Below, piece after piece: positions 1-11,300 of a stretch of DNA of 64,000 bases. Numbering within the stretch: position 1 is the first letter of the stretch; each line of letters starts with the position of its first letter. The notes beneath the pieces were generated by a model that worked only from the letters and a program-made list of their open reading frames with translations, searched no databases and was not told the origin of the DNA. The stretch is from Armigeres subalbatus (taxonomy: Eukaryota > Arthropoda > Insecta > Diptera > Culicidae): NCBI RefSeq assembly GCF_024139115.2, contig NC_085140.1, positions 418,140,283 to 418,204,282 on the forward strand, given 5' to 3'. Position numbers and translations under genes: made by a program.

Positions 1-113
1 TGGCTGGCTCCACCCTTACGCTTTTTAGATTGCAAGCCAGTTATATTAGATGGCTCATTAACAAAGATTGATCTTTCTGGATAGTTGCAGCATGGTTCCG
101 GCACTTCTGAAGA

Positions 114-269
114 ATGGAGAGTCCAACAGTCCGGTGGATTCAATTGAAGCTTAAACGGAATACCGAAAACCAGGTGGCCACTTCTTTCCGTGCGTTGGGC
201 CGGAAGGTCGGTGCTACCGGCCAAACGGTCAAGAAGTATTTAGCCAAAATGTATATCATGACGCGGTAA
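114..269 (+). pseudogene. Tc1/mariner-like transposase HTH relic
   Basis: A 51-codon open stretch reads as a helix-turn-helix of the IS630/Tc1/mariner DNA-binding type: a Lys/Arg-rich lead (LKLKRNTENQ), then RALGRKVGATGQTVKKYLAKM. The residues GRKVGATGQTVKKYL have the usual spacing of a turn and recognition helix in this superfamily. Nothing resembling the DDE/D catalytic domain follows; a stop comes right after the HTH. I infer a short decayed fragment. The assignment rests on motif shape only. Confidence 0.35.
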
Positions 270-289
270 AGTTAGTCCAAGTCAGCCAT

Positions 290-1270
290 GTCGGAGAACC
301 AAGAGGAAAGCTAAAAGCAACGTGTGACGATTGTTGTCATAGGTAGAGATCTTTTCGGCGAAGCGGAGTATGATAGTCCATCGAAACAACGCAGCTCCGA
401 CTCGTGACACATCTGCTCTGCATTAATATTCACCCTTAGGGCAGGCATCCCTCTACGTACCTATTTCCGCCAACCTCGGACAATAGAATATCACGTTTTC
501 TAGAGTCTTCTCCACGTTCACTAATGCCGGGCAGAAGAGTGACGACACATATTTACACCGGTTCAGATATTGGCGGAAATGGCCGTGTCCGGACAGTAGC
601 TGTGTGAGGTAAAAGTTCACTTCTCCATGTTCCCTGTTCCTCATATTCGCAGGAATAGTCGACATGGGTGTTGAAATTCATCCGGTTGTCGATCACCCGC
701 ACTGGTGGTATGTCGTGCCCAATGAGAATAGATAGAAGGTGAGGAAGAAGACCAAATGCAAGGGTATTAGTGGATGATGAAAAATGTAAACAGCAAATGG
801 TGACGTACATATTTGCACGGCTTCTTATGGGAGCTCGTTGGTAGGTAGTAGTGAAAGCTTTTTCGCCATACACGAAAGGCACGCACACAATATATGGATT
901 TCCATACCTTAGTATTTATTTTCATTGTGTCGTGCCCTCTCACGCCGGTAATCTGCATCCGCTGAATTATTTTGCTGTCGCTGATCTCACTTCTGTTTTG
1001 GAGTAAGCCAGATGTAGCTTGGCTCCATTTATCCAGACTTCAACTGCGTCATCTCCGTTATCTCCGTCACCAGCCTTTCCACTTCTTCCAGCGAATCATC
1101 GGTTATCACTAGGACGATATCATTCGCGAATCCGAAGATCTTCACGCCTCTGGGCAACCTCAGCATTAGCACCTCGTTGTACATCACGTTCCACAGCGTT
1201 GGGCCGAGTATATGGAGCCATGTGGAACGCCCGCTTCAACCCTGATCGACTTCTGTTCCGAATTATTTTC
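290..1270 (-). pseudogene. R1-clade LINE, reverse transcriptase C-terminal half (broken)
   Basis: Reading the minus strand from about 1270 down gives AGVPHGSILGPTLWNVMYNE, the RT motif-B region of R1-like LINEs (normally QGVPQGS), followed by FGFANDIVLV, where the catalytic FADD box is mutated to FAND. After a frameshift, the region 960-550 resembles the linker after the RT palm. At 665-453 comes the characteristic C-terminal block REHGEVNFYLTQLLSGHGHF, with a later CP...E..ENVIFYCPR segment, the usual zinc-knuckle-like tail of R1/I-type ORF2. Several frames are needed and stops are present, so it is dead. It lies in the same orientation and order as the N-terminal half at 1860-2580, and the two were probably one insertion. 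Confidence 0.75.
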
Positions 1271-1859
1271 GTAAACTAGATTTCGGTTCTGGAAGTCGTT
1301 CTTGAGGATCCTACTTAAGTACAAGGTGATTAGGGTTGCTTGTCAGTGTTTAAAACAATGAGCTTTTCTAATGTTCTCAAGTTACGTTTATATCTTCTTT
1401 TTTTTTTCTTTGAAAGTAATGTTATTTAATACTCAATTAATGCTTGCGATTTTCTATGAGATTGCTTTTGATTCAACCAAAATAATAGTTATTCAATCAA
1501 AATGGTGAAAAAATGTATTAAATATTTCAGACCACATAAACACAAACTGTTATCATTTACACACTTTAAAATATAACGTAGCGGCAGCATATCGAATAGA
1601 CTGAAGCTGTGAACCTCTAAATATAATTTTACCAAAAATGAAAGAAGTTATGTTGAAAAATATTAGGAATCAGCATCGTGCGTGCCAGCCTTTTTTTTGT
1701 TTTGAAAAGTTTAAGGGTGTGTGTCCGCTAGAAGAAATAAAAGTTCATTTCAGTCCGAAATTTACAAATTGTTATGTATAATTTTTGATTAAAATCAAAA
1801 TTTGATCATTTTGAAGCTTGCGTTTCGATTTTATGTACATTTACTTTACTGACAACCAA
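1271..1859. other. AT-rich gap splitting the R1-like LINE
   Basis: About 590 bp of AT-rich sequence with no recognised feature separates the two LINE halves. It replaces roughly the RT interval between motif A and motif B. It could be an old insertion with eroded ends or filler at a deletion. I saw no clear terminal inverted repeats. Confidence 0.4.
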
Positions 1860-2580
1860 CCCTATTCACCCTGTAGTCAGGGATCTGAATAGCGTTGCTG
1901 CAATGGCCTCCCAGCAGGCATTGTTGAACGCGTTTTTGACTTCAATCGTTACTACCGCGCATAGGCGATTGCCTTACCTCTTCTTTTCGGATACTCTCTC
2001 TGCAACTTCTACAAGTTCATTGACTGTCTTAATTGAATCAATTGCATCGTTGTTCTGCATTTTAGGAATTTCGAACGGCCTCTCTGGTTTCGCCAGCAGC
2101 AACAGTAACTTAATCTTCCACTTATTCCGAAAATAACCGACTTCTAGACATTTCTGCTGCACTATCTTGAACATATCCATAACTGTCAGTATCGCAGCTT
2201 TTGGAACCACATTAGGAATTCCATCTGGATCCGGAGCTGTGTACGCCTAACCCTCTCTATTTTCTCACCTAAGTTCTTTAGCTCTCGTCTTCCTTAGGAT
2301 CGCTGAGTACGACGACTTCGCTAGCCTCTACTCTACTACGACGGTATCGCTAGCTTCTACTATTAAGGCGTCACCCTTGACCCTCTCTTGAAGAGATCTA
2401 CGATTTTCTTTTCTCTTGTTTTTTTCTTTCCACATGCTCCTTCTGTTTCATCCTCTTCTCCCAATTGTATAATTCTGCTTGTTCCGCTGCTTCTTCGGTA
2501 CTTCCTGTTCTCCGGGTGAGTCCCTGTCTTTGAGTTTTAATGGCTCTTTGGAGGTTGTACCTCAACTGCGGATGCTACGC
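1860..2580 (-). pseudogene. R1-clade LINE, ORF2 linker and RT N-terminal part (broken)
   Basis: On the minus strand, 2580-2400 encodes a basic linker (LRYNLQRAIKTQRQ...) typical of the region between endonuclease and RT. Then 2260-1974 reads APDPDGIPNVVPKAAI, a KCLEVGYFRNKWK block and LLLLAKPERP, matching the R1-type 'PDGIPN...W..A.LVLLPKP.KP' signature. An internal deletion joins this to DAIDSIKTVNELVEVAERV, the RT region that normally follows RKGRST. A shifted frame at 1970-1870 gives VKNAFNNACW, the motif-A segment in which the usual D before VKNAF is replaced by E. The copy ends near 1860 at the AT-rich gap. Confidence 0.7.
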
Positions 2581-2689
2581 AGTTTATTCGACATACTTTC
2601 CCACTAGGAGTTTGCCACCCGGTCCCCTTTTTGGGTGAATCTTCCTGCAACCCACTGAAATCTCGATATTTTTGCAAAAAACATGTGGG

Positions 2690-3175
2690 CTACGTGCCAG
2701 GTCTACCGCAGTCGTACGCTTTCCGCAGTTTGAACGATGGATGGTTCCCCAAACATCTGTTGCAACTCGTGGTTCATACGCCTCCTTCACGTACCGTCCG
2801 CCATCTGCATTGCCGCTAACCGCAAGTCAGACTTATCTCTGCGCGTTTCAGAGTGTCTCTGAAAATCAATGTTAGTACATCACCCGATCCAGCGTCGCTT
2901 AAACCAACCGGGTCAATTTATCCGAAAATCCGTATTCATGCATTAGCTGCTCTCGATCGAGTCTATCAGATTCGGATTTCATGTCAATAAATAGATGATG
3001 TGTGGCACGTTGTATTCAAGGCATTTCTGCAATATTTGGCGTACGGCGAGGCGAACACAGTGATGAACTTTGTTAAAAACTTAAAAATCATTCTAATAAA
3101 GTTTAAAAAAAAGTACGGCGAACACCTGGTTGGTGATAAAGCGTTCGCTCATGAACTGCAAGAGAGCAATTGGTG
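2690..3175 (-). pseudogene. RTE-clade LINE relic with internal deletion and foreign insert
   Basis: This aligns by eye with the better RTE copy at 54.8-55.8 kb: the 'GAACGATGGATGGTTC' and 'CAACTCGTGGTTCAT' segments are shared, as is the 'ATAAATAGATGATGTG' segment. The two blocks are brought together by a deletion. At the junction (2811-2838) sits 28 bp matching one arm of the 77-bp hairpin element at 47.1 kb. A second disruption near 3060-3115 partly duplicates the 'GGCGAACAC' site and inserts about 50 bp of AT-rich DNA. Confidence 0.65.
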
Positions 3176-3288
3176 AAAATTAAAATGATCATTAAAATAT
3201 TTGTAGTAAAAATCGATCGAAATATGAAGGGAACATTTTGAAAGGTACATTTTGAAGGGAAATATTGTTTTTTTAGTCCACTGTGTAC

Positions 3289-3366
3289 GAATCTGTGTCA
3301 AAAGGTCGAAGGTTAAAAAGTCGAAGGACAAAAGGTCGAAAGGACAAAAGGTCGAAGGGACTGTAG
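3289..3366 (+). repeat. Short GGTCGAAAGGACAAAA array with a foldback-type end
   Basis: Four to five degenerate 15-17 bp units. The array begins with GAATCTGTGTCAAAAGGTCG, nearly identical to the terminus GAATCTATGACAAAAGGTCG of the foldback element at 62977. It may be the left end of a much eroded 5-kb copy whose right end is the reversed array at 7.86-8.31 kb. Confidence 0.6.
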
Positions 3367-3943
3367 TAGATAAAATGCACCCAAGAAATAAATTCAATAT
3401 TTTAGACAGGCTGTATCTCAGTGTGTACAGATGAATTCAAGACGTTGATAATAGAAAAAAAAATCACGAGTCATATATACTGTAGGAAATATCTAAAACA
3501 GTTGATACTATGATATACAGAAATATTGGACATAGAGAAGGATGGAAAGAGGTCGCTGAGAAACATGACTATATTACTGCGGTATTGGCGAATTTTGCTA
3601 TATGGAAGCGAACGGAATAAGAGACAAGAGAGTTTCGACTTCTGAGTCAGAGAGGAAGACTGTTGGTAAGATGTTCAAGAGCTAAGAAGTGTGAGGGTGC
3701 TTAGAGAAAAATGAAAGGTCGGTGAGAGCTACCAGTCCGTGGCACGATCCGACTGCCAAGAATGCTCAACCTTTGGATAACTGGAGCGAGAGCAGGGAAT
3801 ACTCGTACTCACTCGGGCCGAAGCGCAAACATTTTCCCAAACTACAAAGCGGTTCGCCATTCTGTTGGCATATGTTAAAGTGGTAGCACGCTACGTAAAA
3901 ACTGTTGGTAGTTCGGCGGTAACATCGGCCATTTTGTAGGCGA

Positions 3944-4104
3944 CACGCGGAATAATAATTTTCATAGAAAGCGGTGACAGTTCAGCGTTGATTGCTTTAA
4001 ACAAAAGCGCACATAAAAACGGTATGTTGTACGCGTCACACGGAATAGTAATTTCAGTGAAAATCGGTGATTATTCAGCGTTAATTGCTTTAAACAACAG
4101 CGCA
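3944..4104 (+). repeat. Two-copy tandem duplication, period 93 bp
   Basis: About 68 bp starting CACGCGGAATAAT (3944) recurs as CACACGGAATAGT (4037), both ending in GCTTTAAACAA[AC]AGCGCA. The copies differ at several sites, so the duplication is not recent. The surrounding 3367-4116 holds nothing else I recognise. Confidence 0.55.
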
Positions 4105-4116
4105 ATGGCCACTAAA

Positions 4117-4345
4117 CGGCACGACAGGGACAAAGTGTCGAAGGGATAAAGGGTCGAAAGAACAAAAGGTCGAAAAGACAAAAGGTCGAAAGAACAAAAT
4201 GTCGAAAGGACAAAATGTCGAAAGGACAAAATGTCGAATGGACGAAAGGTCAAAGGAACGAAGGTCGAAATGACAAGGTCGAAAAGACAAAAGGTTGAAA
4301 GGACGAAAGGTCGAAGGTCAAATGGTTGAATTTACAAGAGGACAG
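4117..4345 (+). repeat. GGTCGAAAGGACAAAA array (foldback family A arm)
   Basis: Roughly 14 degenerate units of 15-17 bp in the same orientation as the array at 3289. It fades out near 4345-4440. It translates into spurious FDLLSF-type peptides on the other strand. Confidence 0.7.
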
Positions 4346-4547
4346 AATGTTCACGGAAAAGGAGGTTGGAAGAAATAAATGGGCAAAAAATGTCGAAAGG
4401 ACGAAAGATTTAAGAGAAAAAAGTTTGACAGAACAAATAATCGAATAGACAGAGATTGGAGGTTTTATTCTATTACTCAATGACTGTTCTTGCGAGTTAT
4501 GCCTTATTTGTACTTTAAACAGACGCTATTCTTTGGAGTTTACTTAA

Positions 4548-4806
4548 CCCTTTAATACCAAAATTTATGCTTTCGATCAAAATCACTATTTTGCTTTCTA
4601 AAACCGATTTCTGGAAAAAAAAAATTGAAATCGGGATTTCATAAATTTCACATTTTGTTTTCTAGTTAGAAATTATTTTTTGATCAGATTTTAACAATAC
4701 AATACTTTATAATATTTATCGACAGCAAAATAATTTTCTGAGCATTTCAAAATTACAAAAATGTATCAAAGTACCCCGTCCAAAAGTGGTCTTAGTCGTT
4801 AAAGGG
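4548..4806. mobile_element. MITE with CCCTTTAA termini, piggyBac-like TTAA site
   Basis: A 259-bp AT-rich segment begins CCCTTTAA and ends TTAAAGGG. It is preceded by TTAA (4544-4547) and followed by TTAC (4807-4810), read as a TTAA duplication with one mutation. TTAA targets with CCC-starting termini are characteristic of piggyBac. No transposase ORF is present. Confidence 0.5.
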
Positions 4807-4954
4807 TTACTCGTAAACTTCATTACATAAAATAATAAAAAAGGTCTGTTCACAAATTACGTAACGCAAATTTAGCAAATTCCATATTCCTCCCCATATT
4901 CCAGAAAGTTCGTACATAGAATAATACAATCAAGCCCTCATTTCCCAGATTGAC

Positions 4955-5425
4955 CCAATTGGCGATTCCACTCTCTTGTCATAAGACGAGTTTGTACAAT
5001 CCCATTGAAATTCCACCACTTCTTCCCGAGTAAACGAAAATAGCTCAATAATATCAAATGTTGATAAGATAGCAAAATGAGATATGGACATGATTGATAT
5101 AAGAGATAAAAGATCAAACGATAATATCAAAATTTTGCACTAAAATATCATGGGAAGATCAAGTTATGTTATTTGTAATAAGTGATCAATATCATGTGCC
5201 ATTAGTTTGTTCTTTTCCATATCATATATTGATATTTAAATGATATTTTGGTGCAATTTTTAGATATTGTTGCCTGTTCTTTTATCTCTTATATCAATCA
5301 AGTCCATATCATGTTTTGTTATTCTGTTCATGGCTTCTGCCCGGGTTGACATACGTATTTCGACCTCAACAGTAAGGCCGTCTTCAGTGTCTCGTACTTG
5401 ACTCGACTCGACTAATTCCACTCTT
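4955..5425 (-). mobile_element. Dispersed repeat with hammerhead-like core, interrupted by a foldback
   Basis: The minus strand contains the same blocks as the repeat at 35841-35997: a CTGAAGA...GAAATACGTA core (5387-5352), a 'GGTGGAATT' segment and 'ACAAACTCGTCTTATGACA' (around 4975-4995). Here the blocks are pushed apart by unrelated sequence including the foldback at 5091-5310. The uracil-cytosine normally following the GTA of the core is missing, so this copy looks inactive as a ribozyme. Confidence 0.5.
5091..5310. mobile_element. Foldback MITE, arms of 60-70 bp
   Basis: The arm at 5091-5151 (GATATGGACATGATTGATAT onward) is the imperfect reverse complement of 5240-5310. It sits inside the hammerhead-like repeat, so it inserted later. 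Confidence 0.6.
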
Positions 5426-6330
5426 CCTATCCAAATCGCTTCAATCGGGTGCCCTGATGTTTTTTTTTAAATTATATAATCATATAGTTTAAATAAAAAT
5501 TAGTAAATGTATACAATGAAATTCTCTCACCAAATTTGTCCGTTTGTCCTGGATGAGCGAGATCCTTTCTTCAAATTTAGGGAACACGTCTTGGAATGTG
5601 CTTCTTTTTGATAGAAGATTGATAAATTGAATTCAATTGACTTGCTGCCCATGCTATCCGGTTCATGACTCCAATTAAATTTGGTTGATTGTAAGTTTGT
5701 CGATACTAAATTTTGTTGCTTGCATTTCTAAGATTCTACGCTTGGAGCTTTATGAAAGTTTTTGTATCCTCGGGAACGGAACTCTCCTAGCATCAAAAGA
5801 GGGACAGCTGTTTGCATTCCGTGGGAAGTAATTGTTCAGCGCTTGTTGTACTATGGAAGACCGCAAGCCTCAGCTGCAATCCATTCGAAGATATTGTTCG
5901 CGCATTGCCTTCGACGACGCATCGGTATCCGGATGCTTTTGATGACGCTCTTCGAAGACGAGACTACGCTGACTTCTTCTCGGCTTTCCCAGTGAGTTTT
6001 GGTAGAGTTGTCGAACGGTTTATTAAGGATGTTAATTGAATTTTGTTCTGATGGCACTTAAAGTAAGACATGAGCCGAAATTGGAAGTTTAACGATGGGA
6101 AAATTTTTGACGCGGAGAAAAAATCGACATCACTTAAGCGCGAATTACTTCAATCTCCTTCATTACAAAATGGTATGTTAAGCAAAAAAATGATAGATTT
6201 CGAATGATCATTTTGATGAAAATGAGTAAAAAAACTAGTTTCAGGAATTAAAAATTAAGTAAATAAAGCCTATAAAGACAATATACCCCTGAAGCATACC
6301 CTTTGTTGCAACAAAGTGAAAATTCTAGAA
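5426..6330. other. Uncharacterised AT-rich DNA with a small orphan ORF
   Basis: No repeat recognised. A 75-codon ORF at 5812-6039 (+) has an acidic/basic middle (DAFDDALRRRDYADFF), and a GTGAGT donor-like site falls near 5992. I do not recognise the protein, and chance is likely. Confidence 0.25.
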
Positions 6331-6340
6331 TGAAATATTA

Positions 6341-7060
6341 GGGTGGGTAAGACGGGCAGGGGTCCCGTTTGAGCTAAATCGTTACAAATTTGGCTCGCCA
6401 TCAAGTGGATCTTATTGCTTGTTTCAAACTATGAGTGTAACATGTTTTACTACACTCAAAAAATGAAAACTATTCTGTTTATTGAAGATTTAATGTGCAC
6501 TATGGCTGAAATGCCATGGTGATGTAATTTTTAAAGTGCAGTATTTAAGCTTTAAAAACAGAAATCTTCAGAACTAATCCGCATGATCCTCGAGGATCTC
6601 AAACTTAACCTATCCAAAGATTGTGTACTGGTTGAATTGATGATTTATCTAAAAATTAGATTTTTTGAGATGTTTGTAAGAATTTGGATCATGGTGGGGT
6701 AAAACGGACACATTCTGGTGTGGGTAATATGGACCATAAGAAGTACATACATTTTTTTCAACGAAATTTTATTTTGAAAAGTTTGTATTGTTTACCTCTG
6801 AAAACACTAAGCATTCATTAGGAAATTCGAATTTCCGAGTTTTGTTCAGACAAATGGTGATTTTAGGTAATTTTTATTTGATGTAACATGCTTTTTTTCA
6901 GTAAAATCATTGTATGCTACCAATATATTAATTATTATCCAAAATTTTTATTTCCAGAGGCTCATTTTAGAGATGCTTAGCCTATGCATACAATTCATCA
7001 ACTAAATTCACTGTTTTAAGCTTAATTTCTTAACATGTTCGTCTTACCCACACACTATGT
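6341..7060. repeat. Element with inverted GGGTAAGACG-type ends
   Basis: GGTGGGTAAGACGGGCAG near 6343 recurs inverted near 7035-7054 (GTGTGGGTAAGACG on the minus strand). Related copies (GGGGTAAAACGGAC, GTGGGTAATATGGAC) lie internally near 6696-6735. Probably a non-autonomous DNA element about 700 bp long, but the ends are not defined. Confidence 0.3.
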
Positions 7061-7254
7061 CCATTTCACCCGCATACTTTCCAAATGAGATTTTTTCATC
7101 CTGATTTTCAAAAAACCACAAAATCCTTTTTTTTTCCACTAAATTGACTTCAAGCCATCGTGATGCTTCTATTCAAAATTCAAGTGGTTAAGGTCCCCAA
7201 TATTACGACGATCTACTTGTGAAAATTACGCGATTTCTTAGCAGGTAATAAAAA

Positions 7255-7825
7255 ATACGCGAAACTCGGAAGAACATAAGAAGGAAAATCAACGATGGAA
7301 TATTACCAGGTGAAACACGAATTAATATAAATCGGCACCAACATTTCAAAAGGGAGAAAGCTTCTTCGAGAGCTTCTCACGTTGCTGGTGAGTTAATTTG
7401 AGCCCACCCACGCAATTCAACGCCACTGGTGGAAGCAGCGAATCCTCTTCTTTCATTCAACGGCGCTGAATTGCGTGGGTGAGCACACATTAGCCCACCA
7501 GTGACGTGAGAAGCTCTTGTTTACAAAAGCAGTTTCGCCCTTTTGAAATGTTGTTGCAGAAATATGCGAAACTCGAAAAAAGCCATATGATTAGAATAAG
7601 AAAAAAATCAACAATAAAATATATTCAGGTGAAACACAAATAAATATAGATATGCGAAACCCGAAGGAACAGTCTATGACTAAAATAAAGAAAAAATCAA
7701 AAATAAAAATCAGTTTTAACACAAATAAATATAAATGTGCGAAACGCAAAAGAGAAGCCTATGATAAAAAGAAGGAAAAATTCTACAATTAAATATTATC
7801 AGGTAAAACACAAACATACAAAAAT
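7255..7825 (+). repeat. Diverged ~85-bp tandem repeat, four units
   Basis: Units begin GCGAAACTCGGAAGAAC (7258), ATGCGAAACTCG (7563), ATGCGAAACCCGAAGG (7651) and GTGCGAAACGC (7737). Each ends in a 'CAGGTGAAACACAAATAAATATA'-like segment (with variation). The first unit is split by a foldback element, leaving recognisable halves on both sides. Confidence 0.6.
7339..7553. mobile_element. Foldback MITE inside the 85-bp array
   Basis: CAACATTTCAAAAGGG at 7339 mirrors CCCTTTTGAAATGTTG ending at 7553. Inner blocks also pair: GAGCTTCTCACGT with ACGTGAGAAGCTC, and CACCCACGCAATTCA with TGAATTGCGTGGGTG. Arms are imperfect with several indels. Confidence 0.65.
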
Positions 7826-7859
7826 GTGCAAAAGAATGGTTGATTATTACTCTTATCCC

Positions 7860-8306
7860 ACCTCACCTTTCAATTCTTCGATCTTTTGATCTTCGACTTT
7901 TTGTCCTACAACCATTAGTTCCATCTTTTGTTCTTTCGGCGTTTCGTCCTTTCGACCTTTTGGCTCAGATTTTTTATTTCGACCTTTTATCCTTTCGACC
8001 TTCTGACCTTCGATCTTTTGACTCAGACTTTTTGTTTCAACCGTTTGTCCCTTCGACCTTTCGGATCAAATTTTTTGTTTCGAACTTTTGTCCTACAACC
8101 ATTATTTCTATTTTTTGTTCATTCGACGTTTCGTCCTTTTAGCCTTTTGGCTCAGATTTTTTGTTTCGACCTTTTGACTCAGATTTTTGTTTCGACCTTT
8201 TGTCCTTTCGACCTTTTGACCCTTCGACCCTTTGTCCTTTCGACCTTTTGACCTTCGACGTTTTGTCATTCGACCTTTTGACCTTCAACCTTTTGTCCTA
8301 CAACCC
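7860..8306 (-). repeat. Reverse-oriented GGTCGAAAGGACAAAA array (family A arm)
   Basis: About 25 degenerate units written as TTTTGTCCTTTCGACC on the plus strand, opposite to the arrays at 3.3 and 4.1 kb. A sub-block TCCTACAACCATTA[GT]TTC occurs twice inside (about 7908 and 8092). The outer end reads, on the minus strand, GGGTTGTAGGACAAAAGG, similar to the left terminus GGGTTAGGGACAGAAGG of the 24.85-kb element. Confidence 0.65.
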
Positions 8307-8310
8307 TGTT

Positions 8311-11300
8311 TACGGTTTGTAAGTAAAAAAGCAGGATTGCCCTTTATATTTGGCAATACGCCTTTCAGGAAGTTGGGTTCATAAAAAAGCACAAAAAATA
8401 CAACCACAAATATTGCTTAGAAATGACATAGATCTTCATCATACATAAGCAGTTGCACAAAAAAAAAAGACAACCGGACATACCAAATGTCAATTGATCA
8501 ATGAAATACCAAACCAGTTGCTAGCCTTACGACATTTTAATCCTTCTCTAAACAAACAATAATTATTATCCCCCAACGTTTAGTCGTTCGTTCTATCCAC
8601 TTCATTCAATGTGTCAATAAAAAATGCCTCTCACGATGCTCATGACCAACACTTTGCCCACCACTGATCTCCATAATTGTTGTATAGATTTTCTACAGTA
8701 AGAATCCATCATCACCTAATAATTAGAAGTGCTGCTGATGACTGTTAACAAACCGTATAATTGAATCTAACTTGAACAAACAGCATCGCTTACTTCTCTG
8801 TCCGGTCGGCGGGCGGTGTGGCGTGGCGTTGACTCTCGAGTAGAATAATAGTGTGGAGCCGGATCGGCCAATTAAAGAAGTGCCGGCGACGACGGATGCC
8901 ACCGCGCTAAAAGGTGTGCACCGCTAGGCGATGAGATGAATTATTAGCCGGACTCAATTCATAAATCATGTGCTGCTTATAGCTCGTATTTAATCGCGAT
9001 ATTTAGTTGCCCAATCGGCCACGCTGGTGGTAAGGTGCAATCACGATATGGCGGCTTTTGTTGAACAACTGAACTGATCAAATAACGTCCCGTTGTTGGA
9101 TGTTGCTGGTTAGAATGGGCCGCCAATCAGCATCCGCCGTTTAGCAAATAACAACTCTTTTACACTTTGGTAGAGCGGGTGATGCATTCTGAGTTGGATT
9201 AATAGCAGATCTGGGAGCGGTAGCGATGTCTAATGAGTGATAATTTAATAATTTCCATTGTTTGAGTGGCAAACAACATGGTACATGATGCCATTTCACA
9301 GAGGTTCCCTGCATTTTTATACCGCACGATCGAAGCTAAAGTTCTAAGAAACTTTGTCAACTATTTAGTTCAAGCGACAGTGTTTTTTTTTTATTATGGA
9401 GGAGGCATCTAGTTTGTACCAATGATCAAGATCGAGATGGTCAATCTATTCGTGTAAATGGAATGTGTTCATTGGTGATCACAACCAACAACACCAGAAG
9501 AGACCGTAGTCGCGTTGTAGTAAAACATCAATTCGTAAAACGCCAACGTGTAACGATCTACATCTACCAAATAGAACGCAAAGGGCGTTTTAGTACTGCA
9601 CATGCTACATTCTTTAGCTAGCAAATAAATGAATAAAATTAGAAACCACTGCCATACTTAATGAATAGCGTATAACCCCATTAGTGTGGCGTGATTCGTT
9701 TTGCAGATTGACACACTGATCAATATCGCCACCCCGAGCCCTCGACTCTATTTAGAAAGCTTTGCTCTGGGCGGCAAGTTAGTAAGCCTTTGCTTAATTG
9801 CTCAATTGAATGACTGATCTCCATCTTCCCTTTAGCGAGAGCGCATTGCAATGGCAGACAGCAGCACACCGGCCAGCAGCAATCAGCCACACAATATGCA
9901 ATATATGTATTTAGGCATGTGCGCCAGCCGATCGGCCCGCGCGTTCCAAAGGGGGAAGTTGAAAGGAGAACACCGCACTCGCGATCACCGAGCGAGCAGC
10001 AGCGGTCCATCCGCGGGTTCGTCGTTCTGTATCTAAACAAGGGAAATAGTAATGTCATTCCGTTTTTGAGTTGGATTAATTAGAAATTCAAATACAGATG
10101 AGATCAACCGAACGCGACAAGCTGTCAAGTAGCGGTCACATGGGCACTTGTGCCTCGTCTTGCTGCCGTCGTCTTCCGTCTGTGGGATTAATCGTGATGA
10201 TCGCTATTAATTATGGCGACTTTTTAATTTAATTAATTGGACGCTACCGGGCACACGATGAAATGATTTAACGTAGGGGGGCTTCCGAGGATAAGGGGTG
10301 AGAAAACTGAAACGGCGGGCTTGTCAACGAGCGGTCTGCTGATAGAATGGCAGGTGTATGGGAGTTGCGTCAAGCAAGCTGGCGAATGGTGAATCAGTCC
10401 TCAGCTAGATGATTAGTGTAAATTATGACGGTATCGGTTGGACTGGAATAGGGTTATTTTATCTAATGTCTGTCATCGTCAACTTGTCTGAAAATGAGGA
10501 CTAATTTTTCGTTAATCTTGGGCTAATTGAAAATTAGCGGGAATAAGTCCGGGAAGAGGGAACTATATCAACGTTCTTATTGTTCATAATTTTGAAAGGG
10601 TAGAGGAAACAAAGAAAATAAAATTAATTTCATATTATTTAGCCACTCTGCCCCACAACATTTTTTTTGTTAAATATCTCGACTGCGCATAGCACAGAAC
10701 ATGTTTCGAAAATAACGAAGGTTAAATGTTTCTGAGTTGTTGCAGTATTCCTAATATGAGCCAGGTGTGGAAAATCAGTTTGTAGTCGCCGGCTTAAGCA
10801 TATTTAATAAAAAAAAAATAGCTGCCTTTGAAGCCGGGGTAAATAAATGGCTTAGATTTGGCGATTGAGTTGATACTTATTCAGTCTTTTTATTTGATTT
10901 TCAATCTGTAATATAAAGCACATTCATATAAACTATCGTTGCAATTAGGATACGTGTCCGCGTTTATGGTCAATCTTTAGTCTGTCGTATCCAAGTCTTC
11001 AGAAAGCTAAGGAAAGGTTAGAGATGATTAATAGGACACCCACTTCAGGACCTGTCATAAGTTAAGCAGAAAACTTAAACGTAATATTAAGGACATAGTT
11101 GGAAGAGTACCACGATGGCAGCCAATATGGCACCGGACCTTCCACGGGCCAACCCCACACCTCCCGCACTCCTCTCCCACCAACATTCGAATGCATCGAA
11201 CAGCATCGAACAAAAGTTAATTATTCAAATTACTAACCTGTTCACAGCATATTTCCTTACTTCCCGTGATAATGAACATGTTTCTTCAATGAATCCTATG

